From positions 44,125 to 108,124 of the IMG/VR virus record IMGVR_UViG_3300042945_001689: DNA of 64,000 nucleotides; one strand, given 5' to 3'. Below, in pieces: positions 31,347-38,416 of the stretch. The notes under the pieces were generated by a model, which had not been told where the DNA came from, searched no databases, and saw only the letters and a program-made list of their open reading frames with translations. A program made the position numbers and the translations under genes. This DNA is from a virus. Position 1 is the first letter of the stretch. The number at the start of each line of letters is the position of its first letter.

Positions 31347-31511
31347 ATGGCAACTAAGAAAGCAGCAAAAGCAAAGACATACCCATATCTTGAAACTTGG
31401 GACACACGGTATGGCCTCTCCCAACGTGTGGTCCTACGTAAGAACGGCAAGTTTGTAGACAATGTCTCGCTTGACGCTCTTAAGCGAGGCCAACGGGTAG
31501 GCTCTCGCTAA
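31347..31511 (+). CDS. 54-residue basic protein
   Basis: MATKKAAKAKTYPYLETWDTRYG then VVLRKNGKFVDNVSLDALKRGQR: a basic tail and a compact beta/alpha core. Could bind nucleic acid. AAAGGAG ribosome site; a terminator follows. Confidence 0.6.
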   Translation: MATKKAAKAKTYPYLETWDTRYGLSQRVVLRKNGKFVDNVSLDALKRGQRVGSR

Positions 31512-31512
31512 A

Positions 31513-31590
31513 TCAGTGAGGAATGGGTTCCCTCACTAACTAGGGGGGCGTTGGGTCTGCGACTTGCGCCCCTCTTTACTTTTTGGTACA
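31513..31590 (+). terminator. Two-hairpin terminator region
   Basis: A first stem AGTGAGG/CCTCACT and then a GC-rich imperfect stem (GGGGGGCG against GCGCCCCTC) followed by T-rich sequence. Confidence 0.6.
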
Positions 31591-31608
31591 ATTCAATAAG
31601 GGAGAAAA

Positions 31609-31842
31609 ATGACTAGATTATTTAGACCAACAAGACAGACTAAGGAGGAAAAGGCTGCAGTAGAGATAGGTGACATCCTATCAGACTTTAGACTTGACTT
31701 AGATTCACTTGGTTACTATGTAGCAAGGTCTAACCCCTATGTTATTTATCGTAGGTTTGAGGCTGTTGCGGAATCAGCATTATTAGAACGTGAAGGTTTA
31801 GATGATACAAGAATGGAGAACTACAATGACAGACTTCTATAA
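31609..31842 (+). CDS. Hypothetical 77-residue protein
   Basis: Basic start (MTRLFRPTRQTKEEK) and helical remainder. AGGGAG precedes the ATG; a TACAAT lies upstream. Confidence 0.55.
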   Translation: MTRLFRPTRQTKEEKAAVEIGDILSDFRLDLDSLGYYVARSNPYVIYRRFEAVAESALLEREGLDDTRMENYNDRLL

Positions 31843-32104
31843 GGCATGTGCTATTCTATCTGAGTTATACATGGGGTATGGAGATGACCCAGAGTTTAGA
31901 GATTTTATAGAATACAATGATATTGGAATACCACTTGCTCACTTTGTAAATGACGGGCTGGTAAGAGAACTTGGCGACTCAGCAAATATCTATATAGAGG
32001 AAACATTCTCACTACTATGTAAGTCACTAGGATACAAGGGTGCTACATATGATTTTGATAATTTAGATGATTTATTAGAAATGGCTCCTAGTAAAGAAGA
32101 GTAA
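31826..32104 (+). CDS. Hypothetical acidic protein
   Basis: 92 residues from MTDFYKACAILSEL, the ATG that follows GGAG; an upstream ATG would extend the overlap to 41 bases. Helical, acidic, ending MAPSKEE. Confidence 0.55.
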   Translation: MTDFYKACAILSELYMGYGDDPEFRDFIEYNDIGIPLAHFVNDGLVRELGDSANIYIEETFSLLCKSLGYKGATYDFDNLDDLLEMAPSKEE

Positions 32105-32153
32105 GGTTTGGGCAGATCCTCTACTTCCCTGGAGGATCGGCCTGATCGCGGCA

Positions 32154-32161
32154 CCCGCGGG
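32154..32161. repeat. CCCGCGGG palindrome, last copy
   Basis: The eighth copy of this palindrome between genes (others at 21172, 22381, 23771, 24653, 26604, 27474 and 28702). Confidence 0.8.
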
Positions 32162-32220
32162 AAACTATATCAAGTGACCGTGGTCCCCATGGCAAATCAT
32201 ATCAAATTGGACATATTGGA

Positions 32221-33047
32221 CAAACCTTATTTTCCCAAACCTTATTACGAAGACAATTATATTTTCCCAAAACCATATTACGAACATGATTATATTTTCC
32301 CAAACCCTTATTACGAAACATTAAAAAAAATCCCAGAAACTTTAGTGTTATAATAGTTTTATGAGTCCAAGAGTCCATTTTGCTAAAGAAATGTATGGTC
32401 CTTATTTCCTAGAATCCAAACACTTTAGTTGTGATTGTGATAAAGATAAGAAGCCTATTCATCCTATACGTAAGTTTATAGATCGTCTCTTTCGTATCCC
32501 CGCCAAAGTAGAGGTCGAGCAGGTCCCTGAGCAGCCCAAGCCAAAGACGTCCAAGCCAGCCACCCAGGAAGAGATTGACGCCTACAATTTTCGGCGGGAA
32601 CAACGTAAACAATCTAATCAATAATACCCCTATATAAAACATTACGATACCAAACCTTTTTTCCTGGTTTTCTTTTATTTATCAAACCTTTATATAATTT
32701 TATTACGAAATATTTTAAAATATCCTAAAATTTGTTATCAAATTGTTATACATATTTGGCAACTTGACAAACCTTTATATCTATGATATGGGGGATATGG
32801 GGTTTGGGATATAAGGTTTGAAGGTTTGATGGTTTGAAGATATAAGGTTTGGAGATAAGAGGTTTGGCCCCTAGACATTACGACCCCATCTGTCTAAGCG
32901 CTCCATAACCCATTACTCTCCACTTTCCTCCACTATACACCAAACCATACTATCTCAGTAACATTTATTTCATCCAAACCTCCCTATTACAATAGCCTTT
33001 ATAGGTCATATAAGCCTATTTGCGAGGGGATATTAAACACCCAAACC
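32221..33047. repeat. Iteron-like CAAACC/GGTTTG repeat region (split by a small gene)
   Basis: CAAACC stands at 32221, 32236, 32301, 32651, 32683, 32768, 32941, 32975 and 33042. The inverse GGTTTG stands at 32801, 32815, 32823, 32831, 32846 and 32861. TTACGA recurs six times, often ten bases after CAAACC. The 32625-33084 part has no convincing gene. The dense block 32801-32866 has six direct copies 8-15 bases apart, in the style of replication iterons or a partition site. Confidence 0.7.
32361..32624 (+). CDS. Hypothetical basic protein, leaderless
   Basis: 87 residues: MSPRVHFAKEMYGPYF, a CDCDKDK segment, then a Pro/Lys/Gln-rich tail. TATAAT (32349-32354) six bases before ATG. It sits inside the repeat region. 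Confidence 0.55.
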   Translation: MSPRVHFAKEMYGPYFLESKHFSCDCDKDKKPIHPIRKFIDRLFRIPAKVEVEQVPEQPKPKTSKPATQEEIDAYNFRREQRKQSNQ

Positions 33048-33084
33048 ATACTTCTTGGCCATAAAAGGATATATACTTATATGT

Positions 33085-33201
33085 ATGTCCGACTTTCTAT
33101 GTGATATCTGTGATCGCTCTTTGGCCAAATATGTAACCATCAAAGCAGCATATTGTAGTACATGCTATAGAGATGAAGTCCTATTGGATCAAATAGACTA
33201 A
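33085..33201 (+). CDS. 38-residue zinc-ribbon micro-protein
   Basis: MSDFLCDICDRSLAKYV, then AYCSTCYRDEV. C-x2-C pairs 17 residues apart. TATACT lies seven bases before this ATG. Confidence 0.55.
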   Translation: MSDFLCDICDRSLAKYVTIKAAYCSTCYRDEVLLDQID

Positions 33202-33253
33202 TGCTTCATACTGGGGCTATGTTCTTATATAGGTATTAATGGTCTTTCTTGAT

Positions 33254-33502
33254 TTACCCCGCAGTGCAAGGTTCAAGCACTCTATGAGATACAAAATCAC
33301 CACAAGGACATAAACCTGCTCTACATTCACATTCATCTAGGTTTATCAAACTCTCATTAACAGGTAGAGGGGCACATGACTTATTACTTTCATGAGAAAC
33401 ATACTCTCCACATGGAGAAAAACCTATTTTTCCATAGTCATAAAAATGTGATCCAATTGGAGTATGAGCACAACTTTTAGGATTTATTTCTTTGTTTTCC
33501 AT
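33254..33502 (-). CDS. Cys-rich protein with internal repeat
   Basis: 82 residues. The unit SPCGEYVSHESNKSC recurs as CPCGDFVSHRVLEPC, so the protein is an internal duplication with Cys and His at fixed places, probably metal-binding. TAAGAT lies six bases before the ATG. Confidence 0.55.
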   Translation of the reverse strand: MENKEINPKSCAHTPIGSHFYDYGKIGFSPCGEYVSHESNKSCAPLPVNESLINLDECECRAGLCPCGDFVSHRVLEPCTAG

Positions 33503-33568
33503 ATATGTATCTTATCATACTGTTTTATTATAAGGGTGATGAGGGTCTTTATTGACTTCCCGCCGAAC

Positions 33569-33597
33569 TTGACAACCTATCCGCCGAACTGTATAAT
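33569..33597 (+). promoter_or_regulatory. Promoter of the leaderless operon 33604-33968
   Basis: TTGACA, 17 bases, TATAAT (33592-33597), six bases to ATG. CCGCCGAACT occurs on both sides of the -35. Confidence 0.8.
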
Positions 33598-33603
33598 GAA
33601 TAT

Positions 33604-33777
33604 ATGAGCATAGACGACATGACATTAAGAGAAGAAATAGCAAGGGCTATAGAGGCTATACCTATTGAGCCTGGAGTAACCAATGCTTTGGGTATGCGTA
33701 TTGCTGCTGCTGAAATTGCAAGAGGGTTAGACAATTACATGACTCAGTGGTTTGAAAGACAGGTTGATTTTGAATAA
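33604..33777 (+). CDS. 57-residue helical protein
   Basis: MSIDDMTLREEIARAIEAIP then MRIAAAEIARGLDNYMTQW. Leaderless. Function unknown. Confidence 0.6.
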   Translation: MSIDDMTLREEIARAIEAIPIEPGVTNALGMRIAAAEIARGLDNYMTQWFERQVDFE

Positions 33778-33880
33778 GAATGAATGTGTGAAATGTGAGA
33801 TGCATCACAAAGATCCTTTATTCTGGGAAAGTCATCAAACCATGACAGATAATAGAATTTGGTGTGTTTATGGAAGATAA
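33770..33880 (+). CDS. 36-residue Cys/His protein, TTG start
   Basis: Product MNKNECVKCEMHHKD through WCVYGR. TTG overlaps the end of the previous gene. The C-x2-C and HH could bind zinc; the start is uncertain. Confidence 0.4.
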   Translation: MNKNECVKCEMHHKDPLFWESHQTMTDNRIWCVYGR

Positions 33881-33968
33881 GTGTAGCCATACTTGGTATA
33901 TGCGAGAACCAGGTATCCAGTGTACAAAATGTGGAGATATTTGGCAATCCGAGAATACTAACACATAG
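33870..33968 (+). CDS. 32-residue zinc-finger micro-protein
   Basis: MEDKCSHTWYMREPGIQCTKCGDIW: Cys, His, C-x2-C, a pattern repeated in many actinophage micro-proteins. Overlaps the gene upstream. Confidence 0.55.
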   Translation: MEDKCSHTWYMREPGIQCTKCGDIWQSENTNT

Positions 33969-33987
33969 TGCTCGTGTAGAGCATAAG

Positions 33988-34021
33988 GGTGTTTACTGTT
34001 CTATTTACCGCCGAACTTTAA
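33988..34021. repeat. Direct repeat at the 3' end of pstS
   Basis: Matches 35127-35160 except for two bases (GGTGTTT, then TGTTCTATTTACCGCC). The pair brackets the pstS gene; a partial copy with CCGCCGAACTT is at 33560. Confidence 0.75.
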
Positions 34022-35061
34022 GACTTAGATCCAATTAGTGCAATTTGCGCTTTTGCTATAGTTAGCGCCGAGCCTGTAAGTGGAGAGTATTCCAATTTTT
34101 TGGCTGAAAGAGTAGCGCATGAAGTGGCAGTATACTTAAAGAATCCTTTGATTATATTTGCCTTATCGCTTGCTTGTGTTGGTGCTAGGCCATAAGAGAA
34201 CGAGGATATGTTGTAAGCCTTCTTATCCTTGTTGTTATAGTTTGGAACAATGATGCCATTTCCTTCAGGCTCAAAATCACTTAGGAATGCAGAGGCTGCT
34301 TCAGATGTAGGTTGCATAAACACACCAGCACCATTTTCAATAAATGCCTTAGCAAGATTTTGATTTGTAGCATAAGAAGATTCCATATATCCTATTGCGC
34401 CATTTGTACGTGCAACCTGAGATGCCATAAGATTAGTTCCAGCAACAGAACTAAAAGTTCCTAAAGGTAATTGAGTTTTTGGAAATGCTTGTGTAAAAGA
34501 CTTGTTTGGAGCCTTTGTCCAGATTGATGGAGCAATAGCACTAAGATATTCTGTTACTACTTGAGTTGTTCCAGAACTATCTGCACGATAGAAAACCATT
34601 ATTTGTAGGTTTGGTAGTTTTGGTTTTACTTTCTTTATAGTATTATCTTTAACTATTTGAGGATCATTCCACTTTGTTATATCCCCTGCAAAAATTTTAG
34701 CCAATGTTTTTTTCTTTAATTGAATCTTGCCTTTGTACCCATCAATTCTATATGCAATTGCAATAGGGCCTGCTACTAATGGAACATACACAAAATCTTT
34801 TTCTTTATTAATTTGTGAAGCAGCAACATCACTTGCTGCAAAATCAACAGTGCCTAGCATAAACATATTAATTCCAGCACCTGATCCTAGTGCTGTGTAT
34901 TCTATGCTATGTCCAGAGGCTTTTCCATATTGAACACGGCATTCATCAATAAAGTTAGCAATGAATGATGAACCAGAACCCGTAAGTTGATCTGCATGGG
35001 CTGGTTGGGCGATGAGTAAAGATGCAGCGATTGCTGCTACGATAAATCTAGAAGATTTCAT
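34018..35061 (-). CDS. pstS: Phosphate ABC transporter substrate-binding protein PstS
   Basis: 347 residues with a signal peptide ending AHA. Type II periplasmic binding fold; phosphate-contacting stretches are GSGSSF, the SDVAAS block and DSSGTTQVV. Host PstS binds phosphate outside the membrane for the PstABC pump. Phage copies occur in marine cyanophages and pelagiphages and are thought to sustain phosphate uptake during infection. No pstA, pstB or pstC is near, so it must use the host pump. The signal peptide of an actinobacterium would normally make it a lipoprotein, but no lipobox Cys is seen here. Confidence 0.9.
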   Translation of the reverse strand: MKSSRFIVAAIAASLLIAQPAHADQLTGSGSSFIANFIDECRVQYGKASGHSIEYTALGSGAGINMFMLGTVDFAASDVAASQINKEKDFVYVPLVAGPIAIAYRIDGYKGKIQLKKKTLAKIFAGDITKWNDPQIVKDNTIKKVKPKLPNLQIMVFYRADSSGTTQVVTEYLSAIAPSIWTKAPNKSFTQAFPKTQLPLGTFSSVAGTNLMASQVARTNGAIGYMESSYATNQNLAKAFIENGAGVFMQPTSEAASAFLSDFEPEGNGIIVPNYNNKDKKAYNISSFSYGLAPTQASDKANIIKGFFKYTATSCATLSAKKLEYSPLTGSALTIAKAQIALIGSKS

Positions 35062-35126
35062 AATTTAATGATACCAGGAGTATTTTAATTTAGGGTAAAT
35101 AGAAAAAGAACATCTAATTAACAGTA

Positions 35127-35160
35127 GGTGTTTGATGTTCTATTTACCGCCGAACTTTAA
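35127..35160. repeat. Direct repeat upstream of pstS
   Basis: Second copy of 33988-34021. Its last part encodes the C-terminal LKFGGK of the luciferase-like protein, so that sequence may be the source of the copy beyond pstS. Confidence 0.75.
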
Positions 35161-35874
35161 AGCCTTATATTCTTTTACAAAGTTCATAACTTTTTTTTCT
35201 GCGTTTGTCTCATACACTAATACACCATAAAACCCTTTACTATTTAAATCATCTAAAAAGTCAGCGAATTCTTTTTTAGTAAACGTTGTAGAGTCTGAGT
35301 GGTTAGCATGAATAGTGTTTTCATCATCGTCTTTAAATATAGGTCCAATGGAAACTATTGCTTTTGAATTATCTATATCATACTCACCGCTTATATACCT
35401 TGAATATGGCAAAATAACATTTTGATCATGCTTTTTTGCAGCGTCAAACGTAAACTTATTTGTTGTAGAAACAAATAATTTTGGTAACTTTAGTCCTTTC
35501 ATTGCACTAAATACATCTAAAAATTTAATAAGATAGTTAGATTTGTCTATGTTTGAAGAAAGATCATTGACATCTCCAATTACCCCTCCATACTCTCTTT
35601 CATGTTCTTTAGGCCACCCAGATATTAAATTAATTTCTATTGATCCTGGAGAAATTTCATCTAAAGAATTGCATAAAAAAGAAAGATACTGTGGAGATAT
35701 AAGATATGGCCTTATTGCTATCATGTATGTAAAGTTTTGATATTTATCTATACATCTTGCTACACGAACAAAATCTGCATTTTCAATACCAGTAGCAAAT
35801 AATATACCATCAAAACCACTGGCGTGGGCATTTTTAATTTCTTCAAACCAACCACTAAAATAATATATCTTCAT
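35140..35874 (-). CDS. Luciferase-like flavin monooxygenase, copy 2
   Basis: 244 residues from the ATG after AGGA; upstream in-frame codons overlap a plus-strand gene. The blocks YMIAIRPYLISPQYLSFLCNSLDEI, EINLISGWP and FVSTTN define it as a luciferase-like (SsuD-type) monooxygenase, and it is a paralogue of 19231-19980. Such enzymes use reduced flavin and O2, for example to release sulfite from alkanesulfonates. It carries a GFDGILFAT strand near the N-terminus like the classical family. The substrate is unknown. Confidence 0.68.
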   Translation of the reverse strand: MKIYYFSGWFEEIKNAHASGFDGILFATGIENADFVRVARCIDKYQNFTYMIAIRPYLISPQYLSFLCNSLDEISPGSIEINLISGWPKEHEREYGGVIGDVNDLSSNIDKSNYLIKFLDVFSAMKGLKLPKLFVSTTNKFTFDAAKKHDQNVILPYSRYISGEYDIDNSKAIVSIGPIFKDDDENTIHANHSDSTTFTKKEFADFLDDLNSKGFYGVLVYETNAEKKVMNFVKEYKALKFGGK

Positions 35875-35964
35875 TAATAATCCTGCAACCATGCTAAATA
35901 ATTTGCTATTGCAAAAATAAACAAATAGATAAAGAAAATATACTTCATAGTGTATAATTGTAGC

Positions 35965-36102
35965 ATGGACACTATAGAAAAAGAAAACACCTGTGCTTAT
36001 TGCAATCACCCTGCCGTCTATAATGATATAGGATTAAATGATAAAGGTATGTTTGCAGTATTGGATGTATGTAAGTGCCACCTTGAAAAGTATGCTCCAT
36101 AA
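35965..36102 (+). CDS. 45-residue zinc-binding protein, leaderless
   Basis: MDTIEKENTCAYCNHPAVYND then VCKCHLEKYAP: two Cys pairs plus His. TATAAT (35953-35958) six bases before ATG. Confidence 0.6.
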   Translation: MDTIEKENTCAYCNHPAVYNDIGLNDKGMFAVLDVCKCHLEKYAP

Positions 36103-36108
36103 TCGCTA

Positions 36109-36137
36109 TTGACAAACTGACTTCTGCAAGATATACT
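36109..36137 (+). promoter_or_regulatory. Promoter of a leaderless gene
   Basis: TTGACA, 17 bases, TATACT, six bases to ATG at 36144. Confidence 0.8.
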
Positions 36138-36143
36138 TAATAC

Positions 36144-36485
36144 ATGGAATCATTACTATTAGCAATTGCATTGTTTTTGTCATCCCCTGCTGGACAGGAT
36201 CCAAATAGGGAGCCAATGTGGTTTGATGGATGTCAAAACATCACAGAACAACAATTAGATAGTTCAACCTGGCAATATTCTTGCGGGGATAATGATATGA
36301 TAGAACCACAAACTATAGAAGAATGGGTGGAACCAAATGCGGCAATCGAACACTTTAGCCTCACAAAACAAACAAAAGCGTTACCTAAAAAACAAAAAGC
36401 GTCTACAATCAAAGCCAAGCCTGTCAAGGCAGCAAAGACGGGAACAGGCAATAAGAGAACTCATGCTTCTAAACTACTTAAGTAA
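36144..36485 (+). CDS. Secreted or membrane-anchored basic protein
   Basis: 113 residues. Hydrophobic signal (LLLAIALFLSSPAG), a two-Cys middle (GCQN, YSCGD) and a Lys/Ala/Thr-rich C-terminus that could bind cell wall or DNA. Leaderless. Function unknown. Confidence 0.6.
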   Translation: MESLLLAIALFLSSPAGQDPNREPMWFDGCQNITEQQLDSSTWQYSCGDNDMIEPQTIEEWVEPNAAIEHFSLTKQTKALPKKQKASTIKAKPVKAAKTGTGNKRTHASKLLK

Positions 36486-36520
36486 AACAGCAAAGCCAAG
36501 TCAAGAATCAGTTTCTAATA

Positions 36521-36685
36521 ATGATAAATAAAGTGAGTGGTCCTGATGATGATGGCTATATGCTTTATGCTAATTCAAACAGACTGCTAGGATTTTGGGG
36601 CAATTTGTGTGGACTAGTGGCTACATTTTTTATTAATCAATCAATAAAACATGGAGATTATTTTGAAATATTAGACCAAGACTAG
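36521..36685 (+). CDS. 54-residue membrane protein
   Basis: MINKVSGPDDDGYMLYANSN then GFWGNLCGLVATFFINQ, one hydrophobic span. No clear ribosome site. It overlaps the end of the convergent nuclease gene by 15 bases. Confidence 0.45.
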   Translation: MINKVSGPDDDGYMLYANSNRLLGFWGNLCGLVATFFINQSIKHGDYFEILDQD

Positions 36686-37057
36686 GTCTATTGTAGTTTT
36701 TTTAAGTTCTTCTTCTGTCCAAAGTCCAACTTTAGAATCTCCGCCATATGATTTTGCCAAACCAGAATTTATAAGTTGATCATTAACACTTACCTCTGAC
36801 TTTAAATATATTTTGCCAAGATATCTTCCATACTTATCAGGTTTAGATACTTCTAGTTTTACAAGTTTGCCTTCTAGGTTCTTAACTAAAAACTCTTTAA
36901 GGGCTTTTCCAAGTGGTGTATTTTTTTCTGCAGTATCAATACCAGATAATCTAATTCTTTCTTTGTGCCATACACTAAATCCAAGATCAATAAATACATC
37001 ACAGGTATCACCATCAACTACCTTGTCAATTTTTGTATAATATGTATACATAGCCAT
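36671..37057 (-). CDS. Thermonuclease (SNase)-like protein
   Basis: 128 residues. The order KVVDGDT, RIRLSGIDTAEKN and KYGRYLGKIYL is that of staphylococcal nuclease homologues, with the catalytic Arg, Glu and second Arg in place and the Ca-binding Asp in VDGD. It hydrolyses DNA or RNA. No signal peptide is seen, so it may act in the cytoplasm on host nucleic acid. TATAAT lies seven bases before the ATG. Confidence 0.8.
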   Translation of the reverse strand: MAMYTYYTKIDKVVDGDTCDVFIDLGFSVWHKERIRLSGIDTAEKNTPLGKALKEFLVKNLEGKLVKLEVSKPDKYGRYLGKIYLKSEVSVNDQLINSGLAKSYGGDSKVGLWTEEELKKTTIDLVLV

Positions 37058-37058
37058 G

Positions 37059-37087
37059 TTGACAATTATAACATCGTTTGGTACAAT
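37059..37087 (+). promoter_or_regulatory. Divergent overlapping promoters
   Basis: Plus strand: TTGACA (37059-37064), 17 bases, TACAAT (37082-37087) for the thioredoxin gene and perhaps the tRNAs. The minus-strand TATAAT of the nuclease gene (37065-37070) lies inside the spacer, so the two cannot fire together easily. Confidence 0.7.
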
Positions 37088-37133
37088 TGAACTATAGAAA
37101 CAGCCTATTTAACACTTTAGAAAGGTCTTGGTT

Positions 37134-37385
37134 ATGAAAGAACTTATTCACTTTACAGCAGATTGGTGTCAACCATGCAAGGCTATGGCGCCAATTGTTT
37201 ATGAATTTAAAGATAAACATCCAGAAATTATATACACAAAGATAGATGTAGATGAAAATCCAGATGCTGCTCAATTTTTTAATGTAAAAGGAGTTCCAAC
37301 TTTTATATCTCAAATAGAGGGACTTAATCATGATCGAAGAACTGGTAAGTCTACTTTGTTTCAATTAGAATCACTGTTCGGATAA
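37134..37385 (+). CDS. Thioredoxin-like protein
   Basis: 83 residues from the ATG eight bases after AAAGG. The active site WCQPCK and the cis-Pro loop KGVPTFIS are intact, with the usual KIDVDENPDAA between them. Shorter than bacterial thioredoxin (about 105) because the first helix and strand are missing. It probably reduces disulfides, or acts as a donor for a reductase outside this window. Confidence 0.88.
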   Translation: MKELIHFTADWCQPCKAMAPIVYEFKDKHPEIIYTKIDVDENPDAAQFFNVKGVPTFISQIEGLNHDRRTGKSTLFQLESLFG

Positions 37386-37391
37386 AACTTA

Positions 37392-37465
37392 GCACCAGTA
37401 GCCAAGTTGGTTAAGGCCCCGAACTCATAATTCGGTTATCGTAGGTTCAAGTCCTACCTGGTGTA
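37392..37465 (+). tRNA. tRNA with CAT anticodon (Met or lysidine-Ile)
   Basis: Acceptor GCACCAG/CTGGTGT, anticodon loop CTCATAA on CCGAA/TTCGG, T-arm with GTTCAAGTCC. CCA not encoded. Confidence 0.9.
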
Positions 37466-37469
37466 CTAA

Positions 37470-37543
37470 TGGTCTGTAGCACAATTGGCAGTTGCACTCG
37501 GCTGTTAACCGAGATGTTGTAGGTTCGAGTCCTACCAGACCAG
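37470..37543 (+). tRNA. tRNA-Asn (GTT)
   Basis: Acceptor TGGTCTG/CAGACCA, anticodon loop CTGTTAA on CTCGG/CCGAG, T-arm with GTTCGAGTCC. Confidence 0.93.
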
Positions 37544-37546
37544 CAA

Positions 37547-37618
37547 GGCACCATCGTCTATCGGTTAGGACATCGCCCTTTCACGGCGAAAAGACGGGTT
37601 CGACTCCCGTTGGCGCTA
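37547..37618 (+). tRNA. tRNA-Glu (TTC)
   Basis: Anticodon loop CTTTCAC on TCGCC/GGCGA, T-arm GACGGGTTCGACTCCCGT. The acceptor GGCACCA/TGGCGCT has one A-C mismatch at the fourth pair and a G-T at the first. Confidence 0.87.
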
Positions 37619-37619
37619 C

Positions 37620-37692
37620 GCCCTCATAACTCAGGGGATAGAGTCACGGACTTCTAATCCGTTGGTCGCAGGTTCGAATCCTGCTGAGGGCA
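37620..37692 (+). tRNA. tRNA-Arg (TCT)
   Basis: Acceptor GCCCTCA/TGAGGGC, anticodon loop CTTCTAA on ACGGA/TCCGT. It reads AGA, a codon frequent in this AT-rich phage. Confidence 0.93.
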
Positions 37693-37723
37693 CAAATATG
37701 ATAGAATTAGTAATGGAGATATT

Positions 37724-38386
37724 ATGTTAACTAAAAATAGTTTTATTGGATATGAAGTAGAAGAGCCTATTGCAAATGTTTTTATTATTAAAAATTTTTT
37801 ATCTGACACAGAACAAAAAATATTATTAGATTATGTTAAATCTTTGTCTCAAGAGGATTGGGAACATGAGTATCGTGAAAATTTAAAAAAGTTTTGTTTA
37901 GTAAAATTTGGCACAGATGATGTACAAAAATTAGTAAAAGAGGGAAAGTTTGAAGTTACAGAAAATTGGAGCGATAAAAATTTTCATCTTGTTAATAATG
38001 GAACTTCAGCAGTTAAAAAAATATGTTTATCTTTAACTGAAATTATTAATACTTTTTTACCAGAAGATATAGAAATGAGAGGCCCAGGAACAGCACAAAG
38101 GCAGTATGCTGGTGTTCCACTTACTGCACATTACGACCAATACACTGATCCATCAATAGAATATGCAGCAATTATTTATTTAAATGACGACTACATTGAT
38201 GGAGAATTATTTTTTCCAAACAAAACTTTTGAAATTAAGCCATTATCAAAATCGTTAGTTATTTTTCCTGGAACAGAAGAGTTTACTCATGGAGTAAAGG
38301 CTCCTGGAGAAGGACCAATAAGATATGTTTTGCCTTCTTTTATCTCTAAAAAAGAATTTTATAATGATGGAAAATATTATGTATGA
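37724..38386 (+). CDS. Fe(II)/2-oxoglutarate-dependent oxygenase
   Basis: 220 residues: H136-x-D138, distal H189, R200. The N-terminal half differs most from the other oxygenases and includes an extra segment around 55-95. It lies apart from the fibre region, right after the tRNA cluster and before a sulfotransferase-like gene, so a sugar or small-molecule substrate is also possible. GGAG precedes the ATG. Confidence 0.87.
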   Translation: MLTKNSFIGYEVEEPIANVFIIKNFLSDTEQKILLDYVKSLSQEDWEHEYRENLKKFCLVKFGTDDVQKLVKEGKFEVTENWSDKNFHLVNNGTSAVKKICLSLTEIINTFLPEDIEMRGPGTAQRQYAGVPLTAHYDQYTDPSIEYAAIIYLNDDYIDGELFFPNKTFEIKPLSKSLVIFPGTEEFTHGVKAPGEGPIRYVLPSFISKKEFYNDGKYYV

Positions 38387-38416
38387 AATTAATGAAAACA
38401 TTGATAAAACAATAAA

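Noticed and set aside
32108-32353. 81-codon frame with PKPYYE-type repeats
   Set aside because: It covers CCCGCGGG and the CAAACC/TTACGA repeats, lacks a ribosome site, and its amino-acid repeat only mirrors the DNA repeat.
32221-33047. CRISPR-like array
   Set aside because: Units are only six to nine bases, spacing is irregular and orientation changes; no cas genes.
35140-36009. 289-residue version of the second luciferase-like protein
   Set aside because: The extra N-terminus overlaps a divergent gene and its promoter and is not conserved with the paralogue.
36337-36531. 64-codon basic frame overlapping the 36144 gene
   Set aside because: It lies mostly within the Lys-rich end of that gene in another frame; no start signal.
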